Assembly: GCA_033851265.1 (NCBI GenBank)
Contig: JAWWOW010000018.1
Location: 31,082-95,081, forward strand
Length of the DNA stretch: 64,000 bases
Source: JAWWOW01 sp033851265
Lineage (GTDB): Bacteria; Actinomycetota; Actinomycetes; JAWWOW01
Direction of reading: 5' to 3'
Shown here: in pieces, positions 32,732-41,822 of the stretch
Numbering within the stretch: the stretch's first letter is position 1
Layout: each line of letters opens with the position of its first letter
The notes under the pieces: generated by a model
Database searches by the model: none
Seen by the model: only the letters and a program-made list of their open reading frames with translations
Told to the model about the DNA's origin: nothing
Made by a program: the position numbers and the translations under genes

Positions 32732-33604
32732 CTGAGCAAGCCCCTGTCGCTCGACCTGCCCGACGGTGCAACGGCGGCCACGATCGACATCGCGACCGGC
32801 CCCCTTGCCGTTCTCGATGTCCGTCCGCTCGCCGCTGATGTCCGGGATCAGGAGGTCAGCACCGCACTCCTTGTGCCTGGCTTCACCGGAAGCAAGGAGG
32901 ATTTCCTGCCTGTCCTCGGACCGCTTGCGGCGAGCGGGCGTCGAGTCGTGGCCTATGACCAACGCGGGCAGTACGAGTCCCGTGGCCCCGAAGACCCCGC
33001 GGCGTACACCTGTCCGGCCCTGGCCGACGAGCTGTTGGCCGTTATCGACGCGATCGGCGGGCCAGTGCACCTGGTCGGCCACTCGTTCGGCGGACTCGTC
33101 GCCCGCGATGCGCTCATCAAGCAACCCGGAGCCGCCCGCACCCTCACGCTGCTCGACTCCGGGCCGGCGGCGCTCGGGGGGCAACGCCGCGCCTGGCTCG
33201 AGCTCATGGCCCCGGTGATCAACGATGTCGGCCTCGAGGGCGTGTACGCCGCGATGGAGGCCCTGCAGGCCGAGGACCCCAAGACACAATCCCTGCCGCA
33301 AGCGACGCGTGACTTCCTGAAGAAGCGCTTCCTGTCCCAGTCGGCGACCTGTGTGCTGGTCAGCGGAGCAGCCGTGCTCGAGGAGCCGGACCGCGTCGAC
33401 GAGCTCCGCGCGGCGTACCCCGGGCCGATCCTTGTCGCGTGGGGCGAACATGACGACGCATGGTCTCCCGCCGAGCAAGAAGACATGGCGCGACGGCTAG
33501 GTGTGCCTTACGAAGTCATCCCCGACGCGATCCACTCCCCCGCTGTCGAGAACCCTGAGGTCACCGCCAAGGTGCTAACCGAGTTCTGGGCCGCCCACGA
33601 ATGA
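32732..33604 (+). CDS. Alpha/beta-fold hydrolase, apparent CTG start
   Basis: 290-residue hydrolase. The nucleophile elbow is GHSFGGLVA (Ser about 118), the oxyanion loop VPGFTGSKEDF, the acid in LVAWGEHDDAW and the His in PDAIHSPAVENP. No ATG, GTG or TTG occurs in frame between the upstream stop at 32645 and GTG 32873, which is in the middle of the first conserved strand. A perfect GGAGGT lies 6 nt before CTG 32732, giving MSKPLSLDLPDG. CTG initiation is therefore the best reading. The stop overlaps the MpaB gene (ATGA). The substrate is unknown. Confidence 0.85.
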   Translation: MSKPLSLDLPDGATAATIDIATGPLAVLDVRPLAADVRDQEVSTALLVPGFTGSKEDFLPVLGPLAASGRRVVAYDQRGQYESRGPEDPAAYTCPALADELLAVIDAIGGPVHLVGHSFGGLVARDALIKQPGAARTLTLLDSGPAALGGQRRAWLELMAPVINDVGLEGVYAAMEALQAEDPKTQSLPQATRDFLKKRFLSQSATCVLVSGAAVLEEPDRVDELRAAYPGPILVAWGEHDDAWSPAEQEDMARRLGVPYEVIPDAIHSPAVENPEVTAKVLTEFWAAHE

Positions 33605-34383
33605 CGCGCGCCGACCCCGGTCTGTTCGGGCCGGCCTCCGTGACGTGGCGCGTGCATGGTGACCCTGTGCTCTGGATCGGCGGACTCCGAGCGCTTCTTC
33701 TGCAAGCGCTTCATCCGGCCGCGATGGAGGGCCTCGCACGCAACGCGGACATCCGTCTCGACCCGTGGGGTCGGCTGATGCGCACCGCCGGGTACGTCGG
33801 CACGGTCACCTTCGGTTCGACCACGCAAGCCGAAGCCGCTGGCGCCGCAGTGCGCCGAGTACACCAGCGTCTCGATGTCGATGATCCGCATCTGATGCGG
33901 TGGGTGCACAGCTGCCTCGTCGACTCGTTCCTGACCACCGCGCGCCGTGCAGGCACGCGACTCTCGGCTGACGAGGCCGACCAGTACGTCGACGAACAAG
34001 CTCGCTGCGCCCCTCTGGTCGGTGTCTCCGCCGCAACGGTGCCGCACAGCGTGCCGGAGCTGACGACGTACTTCGCCGACATCCAGCCGGAGCTGCACCT
34101 GACGCCGGCGGCGCGCGACGCAGCCCGCTTGGTGGTGCTGCCGCCGATGCCGGCGTGGGTACAGCTGGCCACGCCGGCGCGGGTCGGCTGGACCGGCGTC
34201 GCGGCGCTGGCCGTCGGGTTGCTGCCGCCCTGGGCTCGACGCCTCTACCGGCTACCGGGCCTGCCCATGACGGATCTGACGGCAGGCGCTGCTTTACGCG
34301 TGCTGGCGCTGGGCCTGCGCGCCGTACCCGCCCGCTTCCGCGACCGGACTCGTGACGCAGTGAAGGGTGAGCGCTCCGCCTAG
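33601..34383 (+). CDS. MpaB/DUF2236-family oxygenase-like protein
   Basis: 260-residue protein of the DUF2236 family (latex-clearing protein and MpaB relatives, which bind heme b). Typical segments are ALLLQALHPAAMEGLARN, GRLMRTAGYVGTVTFG, LMRWVHSCLVDSFL and QYVDEQARCAPLVGV, with His residues in the first and third as likely heme ligands. Known members oxygenate polyisoprenes or related compounds; the substrate here is unknown. It is coupled by ATGA overlap to the alpha/beta hydrolase and followed by TreT at 16 nt. Confidence 0.82.
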   Translation: MTRADPGLFGPASVTWRVHGDPVLWIGGLRALLLQALHPAAMEGLARNADIRLDPWGRLMRTAGYVGTVTFGSTTQAEAAGAAVRRVHQRLDVDDPHLMRWVHSCLVDSFLTTARRAGTRLSADEADQYVDEQARCAPLVGVSAATVPHSVPELTTYFADIQPELHLTPAARDAARLVVLPPMPAWVQLATPARVGWTGVAALAVGLLPPWARRLYRLPGLPMTDLTAGAALRVLALGLRAVPARFRDRTRDAVKGERSA

Positions 34384-34399
34384 TGGGGAGAGAGGCATC

Positions 34400-35836
34400 G
34401 TGCACGAAGTACCGGTCACCCCCGTCGACCCGCTCAGGCTGCGCGAGCACATCGGTGACGAGCGCGCGGACGCGCTGGAACGCCTGTGCCGGGAGGCCCG
34501 GGATCGCTTCGCCGGCCGGACCGTCTGGAACGTGAACTCAACGGCAACCGGTGGCGGAGTGGCCGAGATGCTCGCGCAACTCGTCGCGTACGGGCTGGGC
34601 GCGGGCGTCGACACCCGGTGGGCGGTGATCGACGGAGACGCCGCGTTTTTCGCAATCACCAAGCGGATCCACAACCGCCTGCACGGTGGGGCCGGTGACA
34701 AGAGCCCGCTCGGCGAGGTCGAACGCACGGCGTATGAGGAGACGACCGAGCGCGCTGCCGGGGAGCTGCGCGCGCGGGTGCGGAAGAACGACGTCATGAT
34801 CCTGCATGACCCGCAGACCGCTGGCCTCATCGCTCCCATGAAGGAAGCCGGTGCCCGCACTGTCTGGCGCTGCCACGTCGGATCGGACACCTCCAACGAG
34901 CACACCGAGGAGGCCTGGGCGTTCCTGCGGCCCTACGTCGAGCACGCCGACCACCTCGTCTTCAGCCGTCCCCAGCACGTTCCCGACTGGGTCGACAAGG
35001 AGCGCGTCACGATCGTCGCGCCGGCAATCGACCCGTTCTCCACGAAGAACCAGCCGATGGACGACGACACGGTCCTGGCGATCCTCGTTCGCGCCGGGAT
35101 CATCGACGCGGACCCGCCTGCGGCGCGGCCGGTGTACACCCGCGGCAACGGGAGCGAGGCAGAGGTGGGCCGGCGAGCCGAGATGATCCACGACGGATCG
35201 TTCCCGACCGTTGACGATCGGTTCGTCGTGCAGGTCTCCCGGTGGGACCGGCTGAAGGACATGTCCGGGGTGCTGCGCGGATTCGCCGAGCACGTCGTAG
35301 GCGAGCCGGGCATCGACAACGGTGGTGGTACGACGCGGCTGCTGTTGGTCGGACCCTCAGTTGCCGGCGTCTCCGATGACCCCGAGGGTTTGGAGGTCCT
35401 CGACGAGTGCATAGAGCTCTATCGCTCGTTGCCGGACGAAACGCGGGCTCGCATCCTGCTCATCTCGTTACCCATGACCGACGTCGATGAGAACGCGGCC
35501 ATGGTCAATGCCATCCAGCGGCGGGCAAGCATCGTGGTGCAGAAGAGCCTTGCTGAGGGCTTTGGGCTCACTGTGGCTGAAGCGATGTGGAAAGCACGTC
35601 CGGTGATCGGCAGCGCCGTCGGCGGCATCCGGGACCAGCTCATCGACGGCGAGACCGGCGTGCTGCTGCCCGACCCCACCGATCTCGCCGCGTTCGGTGC
35701 GGCGGTCACCAGACTGCTCAAGGATCCGGACGCGGCAACGCAATGCGGCAAGGCGGCGCAGGAACGGGTCCGCGAGAACTTCCTCCCCGACCGTCAGTTG
35801 ACCGACTGGGCGCACGTACTCGACACCGGTGCCTGA
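34400..35836 (+). CDS. GT4-family glycosyltransferase, trehalose synthase (TreT)-like
   Basis: 478-residue GT-B glycosyltransferase close to trehalose glycosyltransferring synthase. Segments: VWNVNSTATGGGVAEML at the N-terminus (donor-side glycine loop), MILHDPQTAGLI, WRCHVGSDTSNEH, VVQVSRWDRLKDMSG, and the GT4 E-x7-E motif in SLAEGFGLTVAEAMW. TreT makes trehalose from an NDP-glucose and glucose, but other acceptors are possible. GTG 34400 is chosen because GGGGAGAGAGG lies just upstream; GTG 34367 is the alternative. It is probably cotranscribed with the hydrolase and MpaB genes. Confidence 0.85.
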   Translation: MHEVPVTPVDPLRLREHIGDERADALERLCREARDRFAGRTVWNVNSTATGGGVAEMLAQLVAYGLGAGVDTRWAVIDGDAAFFAITKRIHNRLHGGAGDKSPLGEVERTAYEETTERAAGELRARVRKNDVMILHDPQTAGLIAPMKEAGARTVWRCHVGSDTSNEHTEEAWAFLRPYVEHADHLVFSRPQHVPDWVDKERVTIVAPAIDPFSTKNQPMDDDTVLAILVRAGIIDADPPAARPVYTRGNGSEAEVGRRAEMIHDGSFPTVDDRFVVQVSRWDRLKDMSGVLRGFAEHVVGEPGIDNGGGTTRLLLVGPSVAGVSDDPEGLEVLDECIELYRSLPDETRARILLISLPMTDVDENAAMVNAIQRRASIVVQKSLAEGFGLTVAEAMWKARPVIGSAVGGIRDQLIDGETGVLLPDPTDLAAFGAAVTRLLKDPDAATQCGKAAQERVRENFLPDRQLTDWAHVLDTGA

Positions 35837-35908
35837 CAACGCCCGTTGATCGGGTCAAACCGGGGCGTACCGTACCTTCCGCTGTCGAGTCGCGGGGGAG
35901 TCGCCCAG

Positions 35909-37798
35909 GTGGACGTTGTCGTCCTGACCGACCAACGGGAGGCCGGAACCCCGTCGTTTCTGCCCTCGGCGGTCCGTGACGCGCTTCCGCAGCTGTTCGT
36001 CGAGACGTCGCAACCACTCGCGCTCATCGGCGCCGACGGCGAGTTGCTCGCGGTCAACTCCGGCTTCTGTGCACTCGTCGGCTGGACCGCGGGAGCGCTC
36101 GCCGGGACCCGCATCAGTGACCTGGTGCATCCCGACGAGCGCGTCGGTCATCTAGCGGCGTGGCACGGGCTACTCGGCGGCATCGCACACGCGGATCGTG
36201 TCGATGCGCGACTTGTGCGTTCCAACGGACAGACAGCTGCGGTCGTCATGTACCGAACGGTGATCAGCCACCGGACCGGCCCGTCACCGGCGATCGGTTT
36301 CGTTGCGGTGCACGACCAGACCGACAACGTGCTGGCCCAAGACCGCACACACCGGTTGCTCGAGGTGGCACGTCAACAATCCGCTGCGACCCTGGACGTG
36401 AACGCAATCGCCGGCATTGCGGCCCGCGCAGCAGCCGACGTCGTCGGTGACGGTGCATGGCTGTGGACCGCAGGACCGGACGAGTCGCTGTCGCTGGCAG
36501 CAAGCTGGCATCGCGATACCGGCCGACGCGAGACGTTGAACACCGCCGTGGGCAGGCCGCCTGACGGTGGCGGGATCATGCGCACGTCGGTCGCTCTGAA
36601 CCGGCCCATGCGACTGGTCGGCAGCAAGGAAGAGGCCGGCACCGAAGAAGTCTGGAAGATGTTCACGGAGTACGCCGACAGTTTCGGCATCGCCGGGTTG
36701 CTGGTCGTCCCGCTGACAGCGCGGGAGCATGTTGCCGGCGTTCTCGGCGTTGTGCGCGACGGCGGGGTCGGCAGTACGCCGTACGCCGACGACGAAGTTG
36801 GCGAGGTGGCAGCTCTCGCCCGGACCACGGCGCTGAGCCTCGACAACGCCCTGACAGTTGCCCGGGCCCAGAGTCGCGAGCGGCTCGAACGATCACTGCT
36901 CGACGCCATCCCCCTCATGGCCGGTGTCCTTGACGGCGCTGGGCGCATCCTCGATGTCAACGCAGCGTGGCTAGAGGCAAGGAATCGTCGTGGTGGCGCG
37001 CCGCGGGATCCGGTTGGTGACAACTACCTCGACGCGTGGGACGCGGCCGCCGAGGGTGGCCTGAGCGGAGCCGCGGAGATAGCGGCGGGGGTGCGCGAAG
37101 TCATCTCCGGCGAACGGACGGAGTTCACCGGCGACAGCGCCTTCGCGCGCATTGACGACAACGATGCGAGTAGTTCGACGGACGAGATCTGGCTGCATGT
37201 GCACGCCACGGTTCTGGATACCAACGACGCGGACGACCGTCTCATCGTGGTCGACCATCAGGACATCACCGACCGCAAACGACTCGAGGTCCGGCTCGCC
37301 TACGAAGCAACACACGACCCGTTGACCCGGCTGCCCAACCGCACTCTGCTCATCGACCGAATCAACCAAGCGCTTGCCCGCGACCGGCGTGCCGGACTCC
37401 GCACTGCGGTGTTGTTCTGCGATCTCGATGACTTCAAGCAGATCAACGACAACTACGGGCACGACGCCGGTGACGCTGTGCTTTGCACGGTTGCGCGCCG
37501 CTTCGCTGGCACGGTTCGCGCCAGCGACACCGTCTCGAGAATTGGCGGCGACGAGTTCGTTGTGCTCATCGAGGCACTGTCCGACGTGGACGAAGCACTC
37601 ATCGTGGCCGACAAGCTGGCGCAGGCTCTGCTGGAGCCCGTCGATGACACACCGCCGTTGCCGGGTGTCAGCGTAGGAGTAGCGCTCTCCCACGAGGGAG
37701 CGACTGCCGAGTCACTGCTGCGCGCATCCGACGCAACGATGTACAGCGTCAAGCAGTCGGGGCGAGGGCACGTGTCCGTCGCCGACGAGTCGAGCTAG
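35909..37798 (+). CDS. PAS-GAF-PAS-GGDEF diguanylate cyclase
   Basis: 629-residue soluble signalling protein: PAS (about 30-130, with LALIGADGELLAVNSGFCALVGW), GAF (about 165-310), a second PAS (about 325-450) and GGDEF (about 465-615). The catalytic loop SRIGGDEFVVLI is intact and RASD lies five residues ahead, a normal inhibitory I-site, so it should make cyclic di-GMP and be product-inhibited. There is no EAL domain. GTG 35909 is chosen because GGGGGAG lies 8 nt upstream. Its stop shares CTAG with the convergent RecB-like gene. The sensed signal is unknown. Confidence 0.92.
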   Translation: MDVVVLTDQREAGTPSFLPSAVRDALPQLFVETSQPLALIGADGELLAVNSGFCALVGWTAGALAGTRISDLVHPDERVGHLAAWHGLLGGIAHADRVDARLVRSNGQTAAVVMYRTVISHRTGPSPAIGFVAVHDQTDNVLAQDRTHRLLEVARQQSAATLDVNAIAGIAARAAADVVGDGAWLWTAGPDESLSLAASWHRDTGRRETLNTAVGRPPDGGGIMRTSVALNRPMRLVGSKEEAGTEEVWKMFTEYADSFGIAGLLVVPLTAREHVAGVLGVVRDGGVGSTPYADDEVGEVAALARTTALSLDNALTVARAQSRERLERSLLDAIPLMAGVLDGAGRILDVNAAWLEARNRRGGAPRDPVGDNYLDAWDAAAEGGLSGAAEIAAGVREVISGERTEFTGDSAFARIDDNDASSSTDEIWLHVHATVLDTNDADDRLIVVDHQDITDRKRLEVRLAYEATHDPLTRLPNRTLLIDRINQALARDRRAGLRTAVLFCDLDDFKQINDNYGHDAGDAVLCTVARRFAGTVRASDTVSRIGGDEFVVLIEALSDVDEALIVADKLAQALLEPVDDTPPLPGVSVGVALSHEGATAESLLRASDATMYSVKQSGRGHVSVADESS

Positions 37799-38664
37799 AT
37801 CGCCTCGGCCAGCCCGCTCCAGGGCTGGCGCTCTGGCTCGGCTGCGCGGCCTTCCGGACAGTGCCGCCGGAAATCGCACCATCCACACATCGATGATGGC
37901 GTCGGCGGGAACACCGCCTCCACCTCATCGGCGGTCAGCCCGCCGCGATACCGCTCATCCGCCTGGCGCGCCTCGTCGGCAGCCATCTCCACGCGACCGA
38001 GCTGCCGATCGAGTGACTCCTCGGTGTGCTCGAAGGCCGCGACCGTCCCGGTGGGAATGTGATGCAGCTCCACGCGAGCGCACGGCTTGCGCAACGTGCG
38101 TGCCGCGGCCGCCGCGTAGATCGCCAGAGCAAGCGACCCACGCGCATCGTCGTCAGTGCAGACATGACGGCCGGTCTTGTAGTCGACGACAACGAGCTCG
38201 GTGCGATCACCGCGAACGCGTTCGTCGAGCCGATCGATACGTCCGGACAGCGCAAGCGTCTCGGTCGTGGTGCCAACCGTGCGCTCGACTCCCAGCGGTT
38301 CGTCAGCGCGGTCGAGCGTCGCGACATATCCCTCGACCATGTCGCGGGCGCGCGTGCGCCAGATCGCCGACTGCTCGTCGTCACGGAAGCCTTCGCTGAT
38401 CCAGCCTGACTCGAGCAACGTCGCTGCCGCTGCGGGTGTGCGCTTGTCCCGAGGCAGTCGCCACCAGGCAGCCAAGGCGTTGTGCACGCTGGCGCCCAAG
38501 CTGTTGTGTGCCCACGGCGGTCCCTTGGGCGGCATCGGCCGGTCGAGATAGGCCATCCGGTAGCGCCGGGGGCAGTCGAGCCAGGTGCCCACCCGCGAGG
38601 GGGTGCAGGAGTAGAGGCGTCGCGGCATCCCCGCGAAGCCGAGCTGCTCGTCGGTCACTGTCAT
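37795..38664 (-). CDS. RecB-family PD-(D/E)XK nuclease, probable Fe-S type
   Basis: 289-residue stand-alone nuclease of the RecB/Cas4 type. The core is ALSGRIDRLDERV and ELVVVDYKTGRHV (catalytic Asp and Lys). Cysteines in TWLDCPRRYR near the N-terminus and CGWCDFRRHCPEG at the C-terminus are arranged as in AddB and Cas4, so a [4Fe-4S] cluster is likely. It presumably acts on single-stranded DNA ends in repair. ATG 38664 is the natural start. It follows the PHP phosphatase gene by 10 nt on the same strand. Confidence 0.87.
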   Translation of the reverse strand: MTVTDEQLGFAGMPRRLYSCTPSRVGTWLDCPRRYRMAYLDRPMPPKGPPWAHNSLGASVHNALAAWWRLPRDKRTPAAAATLLESGWISEGFRDDEQSAIWRTRARDMVEGYVATLDRADEPLGVERTVGTTTETLALSGRIDRLDERVRGDRTELVVVDYKTGRHVCTDDDARGSLALAIYAAAAARTLRKPCARVELHHIPTGTVAAFEHTEESLDRQLGRVEMAADEARQADERYRGGLTADEVEAVFPPTPSSMCGWCDFRRHCPEGRAAEPERQPWSGLAEAI

Positions 38665-38674
38665 CGGCTCGCAT

Positions 38675-39532
38675 TCAACCGCGGATCGGTGACATTCCCG
38701 TGGCAGCGGCCACGATTGCGTCGTACGTGTCGACTGACGTGGTCTCACAACCCAACCGGTGCCCGGTGAGCTCACCGTGATCATCGCTCGCGCCGGTGAC
38801 GAGGAGGCCGAGCTCGCCGGCGAGCGCCCGGAGCCTCACTCGGGTCGGACCATCGTGGTCGGGATGGTCGACCTCGATGCCACCGAGCCCGACGGCGAAC
38901 AGACCGGCGATCGCCTCGTCGTCGATCGTGACACCCCGCTTGGCCGCGCCGGGGTGCGCGAGCACGGACACCCCTCCCGCATCCTCAACCAGTCGCACCG
39001 CCGCCGCGGGGTCGAGCGAGCGCTTCGGCACGTACGCCGGGCCACCGAACCCGATCCACTCCTCGGTGAAAGCCGACTCGATGTCAGCGACAACCCCTGC
39101 ATCGACGAGCGCTCGGGCAACGTGGGGCCGTCCGACCGGAGCGTCCCCGGCGATGTTTTCTATGTCCGCCCAGGTCGTCGCCACCCCTAGCTCATTGAGG
39201 CGGTCGACCATCGCGCGTGCCCGCGTTTCGCGATCGCGACGCAACGCAGCCAGTTCGCCGGCCAGCGTGGGCTCGCTGGGGTCGAACAAGTAACCGAGCA
39301 AGTGAACGCTGACGCGCTGTCCGTCGATGACCGTGGCGCACGAGATCTCCGAGCCGAGCAGCAACGTCAAACCGGGCGGCAACTCCGTGGCAGCTGCTGG
39401 AATGCCGGCGACGGTGTCATGGTCGGTCAGCGCGAGAACGTCGAGGCCGGCGATGCGAGCTCGGCGTACGACATCGGCTGGCGGCTGCGTGCCGTCGGAG
39501 GCGTTGCTGTGGCTGTGCAGATCGATACGCAC
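38675..39532 (-). CDS. PHP-domain phosphoesterase (YciV/RNase AM type)
   Basis: 285-residue PHP protein: DLHSHSNASDG (first metal motif), ALTDHDT, later SVLAHPGA and ASDDHGE with the remaining His/Asp ligands. This subgroup includes 3',5'-nucleoside bisphosphate phosphatases and the 5'-3' exoribonuclease RNase AM, which recycles pAp and trims RNA. ATG 39532 follows the DUF6758 gene by 25 nt. Confidence 0.88.
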   Translation of the reverse strand: MRIDLHSHSNASDGTQPPADVVRRARIAGLDVLALTDHDTVAGIPAAATELPPGLTLLLGSEISCATVIDGQRVSVHLLGYLFDPSEPTLAGELAALRRDRETRARAMVDRLNELGVATTWADIENIAGDAPVGRPHVARALVDAGVVADIESAFTEEWIGFGGPAYVPKRSLDPAAAVRLVEDAGGVSVLAHPGAAKRGVTIDDEAIAGLFAVGLGGIEVDHPDHDGPTRVRLRALAGELGLLVTGASDDHGELTGHRLGCETTSVDTYDAIVAAATGMSPIRG

Positions 39533-39557
39533 GCGCGCGACGATAGGCGACCACGCG

Positions 39558-40196
39558 TCAGGCGGCGTGCCGTTCGTTCAATCGTGGGGACAATGCGCCG
39601 AACGGCAGGTCGGGCAGCACCGATTGCGTTCGCAGGTCTTGCAGGATCACATTCTCCAGCAACAGCACACCGGCGGTCGATGGCCAGAGGATCGCCCATA
39701 GCCAGTTGCCCTTGGCCTCCCCCACGTAGACCGCGGCATCCGGTACGTCGAGTGCCCACATCGGCGTGGGGTGTCCGGCGGCTTCGACCTTGGCGTGCGG
39801 GGGCCCCGAGCCAACACCGTCGCCAGGATCTGGACCGGGCAAGCCGGCATAGCGCGCACCTAGTCCGACACCCGGGGCCTCCGCAATGAGCAGCAGCTCA
39901 CCAGCGCCGCCGAGCGGCGAGGGGCCCGAGCAGGCGACGACCGTCGCAACCCCGCCGGAACGCTCGTCCCCCGCATGCGCTGCGCCGGTGACAACCCACC
40001 CCGTCGGCAGCGGCCAAGGGATCCAAACCGGAACCTTCGCCTGCCGGACAACATGTTCAACCGCATCGACCGATGGGCGGGTGGCAGCGTGTAAGGGGTG
40101 CACGTCACCATGGCGCTCGCAGCGCCAGCTGCTGGACCACAGGCCCGGCTCCCGAACAGAGCCGCCGCACCGCGGACACGTGGGGGCGTGCCGCAT
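39558..40196 (-). CDS. DUF6758-type conserved actinobacterial protein
   Basis: 212-residue protein starting with a zinc ribbon (CPRCGGSVREPGLW, then WRCERHGDVHPLH) followed by an alpha/beta domain with VPVWIPWPLPTGWVVTG, CSGPSPLGG and GVGLGARYAG. The pattern agrees with the DUF6758 family as I remember it; function unknown. It is next to PHP phosphatase genes in other actinobacteria. The final ~35 residues (LLENVILQDL onwards) are amphipathic. Confidence 0.75.
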   Translation of the reverse strand: MRHAPTCPRCGGSVREPGLWSSSWRCERHGDVHPLHAATRPSVDAVEHVVRQAKVPVWIPWPLPTGWVVTGAAHAGDERSGGVATVVACSGPSPLGGAGELLLIAEAPGVGLGARYAGLPGPDPGDGVGSGPPHAKVEAAGHPTPMWALDVPDAAVYVGEAKGNWLWAILWPSTAGVLLLENVILQDLRTQSVLPDLPFGALSPRLNERHAA

Positions 40197-40244
40197 CCCT
40201 CAACGGTGGGCCACCGCGCATGCCGCGTCAAGGGTTCGTTCGGG

Positions 40245-40445
40245 TCACTCCTCGACGTAGCGCCGCGTAGTCCGCGCCGGCTCTACCTCTTCCACTACGC
40301 GGCGGGCTGGACGCTCGACCACCCGTTCGACCGGTCGATCCACCACGGTTGTCCGCCGGATCACACGCGGGCCGACGCCTCCGGCGGCCAGGATGATCGC
40401 TCCGACGATGGCGGCGATGATGACAAAGACGAAAAGGGTGACCAC
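40245..40445 (-). CDS. Small single-pass membrane protein
   Basis: 66-residue protein: an N-terminal membrane helix (LFVFVIIAAIVGAIILAAGG) and a highly charged Arg/Glu/Val tail (VDRPVERVVERPARRVVEEVE). GGAG lies 5 nt before GTG 40445. It is possibly membrane-anchored with a cytoplasmic tail. No family is recognised. Confidence 0.65.
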   Translation of the reverse strand: MVTLFVFVIIAAIVGAIILAAGGVGPRVIRRTTVVDRPVERVVERPARRVVEEVEPARTTRRYVEE

Positions 40446-40458
40446 GTTCGCTCCTTCA

Positions 40459-40464
40459 TAGGCT
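40459..40464 (+). promoter_or_regulatory. -10 box (TAGGCT) of leaderless Nudix gene
   Basis: TAGGCT, 7 nt before ATG 40472, with no Shine-Dalgarno; the divergent membrane-protein gene starts 26 nt away. Confidence 0.5.
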
Positions 40465-40471
40465 GACGGTC

Positions 40472-40897
40472 ATGTGCCCGACCGCGCCGTACGGAAAACC
40501 GGCCGAACGGGTTGCATGTGCTGGCGCTGTCGTTCGCGGTGACACCGGGCAGCTGCTGCTGATCCTCCGCGCGCAGGATCCGGCGCGGGGCCGCTGGTCG
40601 CTGCCAGGTGGCCGGGTGGAGGCCGGTGAGACGGCAGCCGAGGCGGCGGCGCGAGAAGTACGTGAAGAGACCGGCCTCGTCGTACGCATTGGGCCGGTGT
40701 TGTTGACCGTCGCAATCGGCAACTACGACATTGAAGACTTCGAAGCGACCGTCGTCGGTGGCCAGCTCGTCGCCGGAGATGACGCATCCGACGTCCGATG
40801 GTGTACGCCGGAGGAGCTATCAGCGATGGAGCGCAACGGTGAACTGACCGACGGGTTACTCAACGAGTTGCGGCGCGCCGGCGTACTCCATTCATGA
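40472..40897 (+). CDS. Nudix hydrolase
   Basis: 141-residue NUDIX enzyme. The Nudix box GGRVEAGETAAEAAAREVREETGL is intact (GX5EX7REUXEEXGU pattern). Short length and WSLPGG entry are typical of (d)NTP or NDP-sugar sanitation enzymes such as MutT-like proteins; the substrate cannot be read. The gene is probably leaderless and is followed 13 nt later by the ABC exporter genes. Confidence 0.87.
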   Translation: MCPTAPYGKPAERVACAGAVVRGDTGQLLLILRAQDPARGRWSLPGGRVEAGETAAEAAAREVREETGLVVRIGPVLLTVAIGNYDIEDFEATVVGGQLVAGDDASDVRWCTPEELSAMERNGELTDGLLNELRRAGVLHS

Positions 40898-40903
40898 CAG
40901 GCT
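40898..40903 (+). promoter_or_regulatory. -10-like box (CAGGCT) before ABC ATPase gene
   Basis: CAGGCT, 7 nt before ATG 40911, starting at the Nudix gene stop. Confidence 0.35.
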
Positions 40904-40910
40904 GCACCTG

Positions 40911-41822
40911 ATGGCCGTCATCGAGATCGCGGGACTGCACAAGACCTATCGCAGACTGCGTGGGAAGCCGCAAAAGGCTGTTGATGGTCTGGATCTCATC
41001 GTCGGGGACGGCGGTGTCTTTGGTTTCCTCGGTCCGAACGGTTCCGGCAAGACCACGACGATTCGACTACTGCTCGGCCTGGTGCATGCGGATGCCGGGC
41101 GGATGCAGCTGTTGGGACGACCAGTCCCGCAGGGGCTGCCGCATTCGATCCGTGACGTCGGTGCGCTGGTCGAAACGCCGCTGTTCTTCCCGACCTTGTC
41201 CGGACGAGTCAATTTGCAACTGCTCGCGGAGATCGCCGGTCTCGGCAAGCGCAGGGTTGATGAAGTGCTCGAGCTCGTCGGGCTGGCCGACCGTGGCGGG
41301 GATCGGGTCAAGAGTTACTCACTCGGCATGAAGCAGCGGCTCGGAATCGCCGCCGCGCTGCTGAAGGATCCGTCGCTCCTCGTCCTCGACGAACCCAGTA
41401 ACGGCCTCGACCCGGCGGGAATCCGCGAGATCCGCGAGTTGATCCGATCGCTCGGCGCCTCCGGCAAGACCGTGTTCCTCTCCAGCCACCTCCTCGGTGA
41501 GGTCCAGCAGGTGTGCGACAACGTCGCGATCCTGTCGCGTGGCCGTTGCGTAGCGGCTGGCGCGACCAGCACGGTGCTCTCCTCGCGAGACGGCGGAGAG
41601 TTCACCGTTCGTCTTGACGACACTGCTGCCGGCCAGGCCGTGCTCGCGGCCGCCGGACTCACGGTCTCGAACGTCGACGGTGCATTGCGAGTCGGTGGTG
41701 CTACCAATGCCGCCGACATCACCAGGATGCTCGCCGCCCAGGGCCTCTACCTCTCCGAGCTCAGTCCCGTGCAGGCAGACCTGGAGACCGTTTTCCTCGA
41801 CCTGACGTCGGAACCGCAGTGA
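40911..41822 (+). CDS. ABC transporter ATP-binding protein
   Basis: 303-residue ATPase for the adjoining permease. Walker A GPNGSGKTTT near 42, Q-loop region ALVETPLFFPTLSG, a degenerate signature YSLGMKQRLGIAAAL (SLGMKQR replaces LSGGQ, normal in this exporter subfamily), Walker B LLVLDEPSNGLDP and FLSSHLLGEVQQVC. BcrA/CcmA-type; may export a peptide or lipid. The stop overlaps the permease GTG (GTGA). Confidence 0.92.
   Translation: MAVIEIAGLHKTYRRLRGKPQKAVDGLDLIVGDGGVFGFLGPNGSGKTTTIRLLLGLVHADAGRMQLLGRPVPQGLPHSIRDVGALVETPLFFPTLSGRVNLQLLAEIAGLGKRRVDEVLELVGLADRGGDRVKSYSLGMKQRLGIAAALLKDPSLLVLDEPSNGLDPAGIREIRELIRSLGASGKTVFLSSHLLGEVQQVCDNVAILSRGRCVAAGATSTVLSSRDGGEFTVRLDDTAAGQAVLAAAGLTVSNVDGALRVGGATNAADITRMLAAQGLYLSELSPVQADLETVFLDLTSEPQ

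Noticed and set aside
32579..33478. N-terminal extension of ParA to about 573 codons
   Set aside because: The extension runs antisense through the alpha/beta hydrolase; ParA homologues start at the MTRIIAVANQKGG-type N-terminus (32578).
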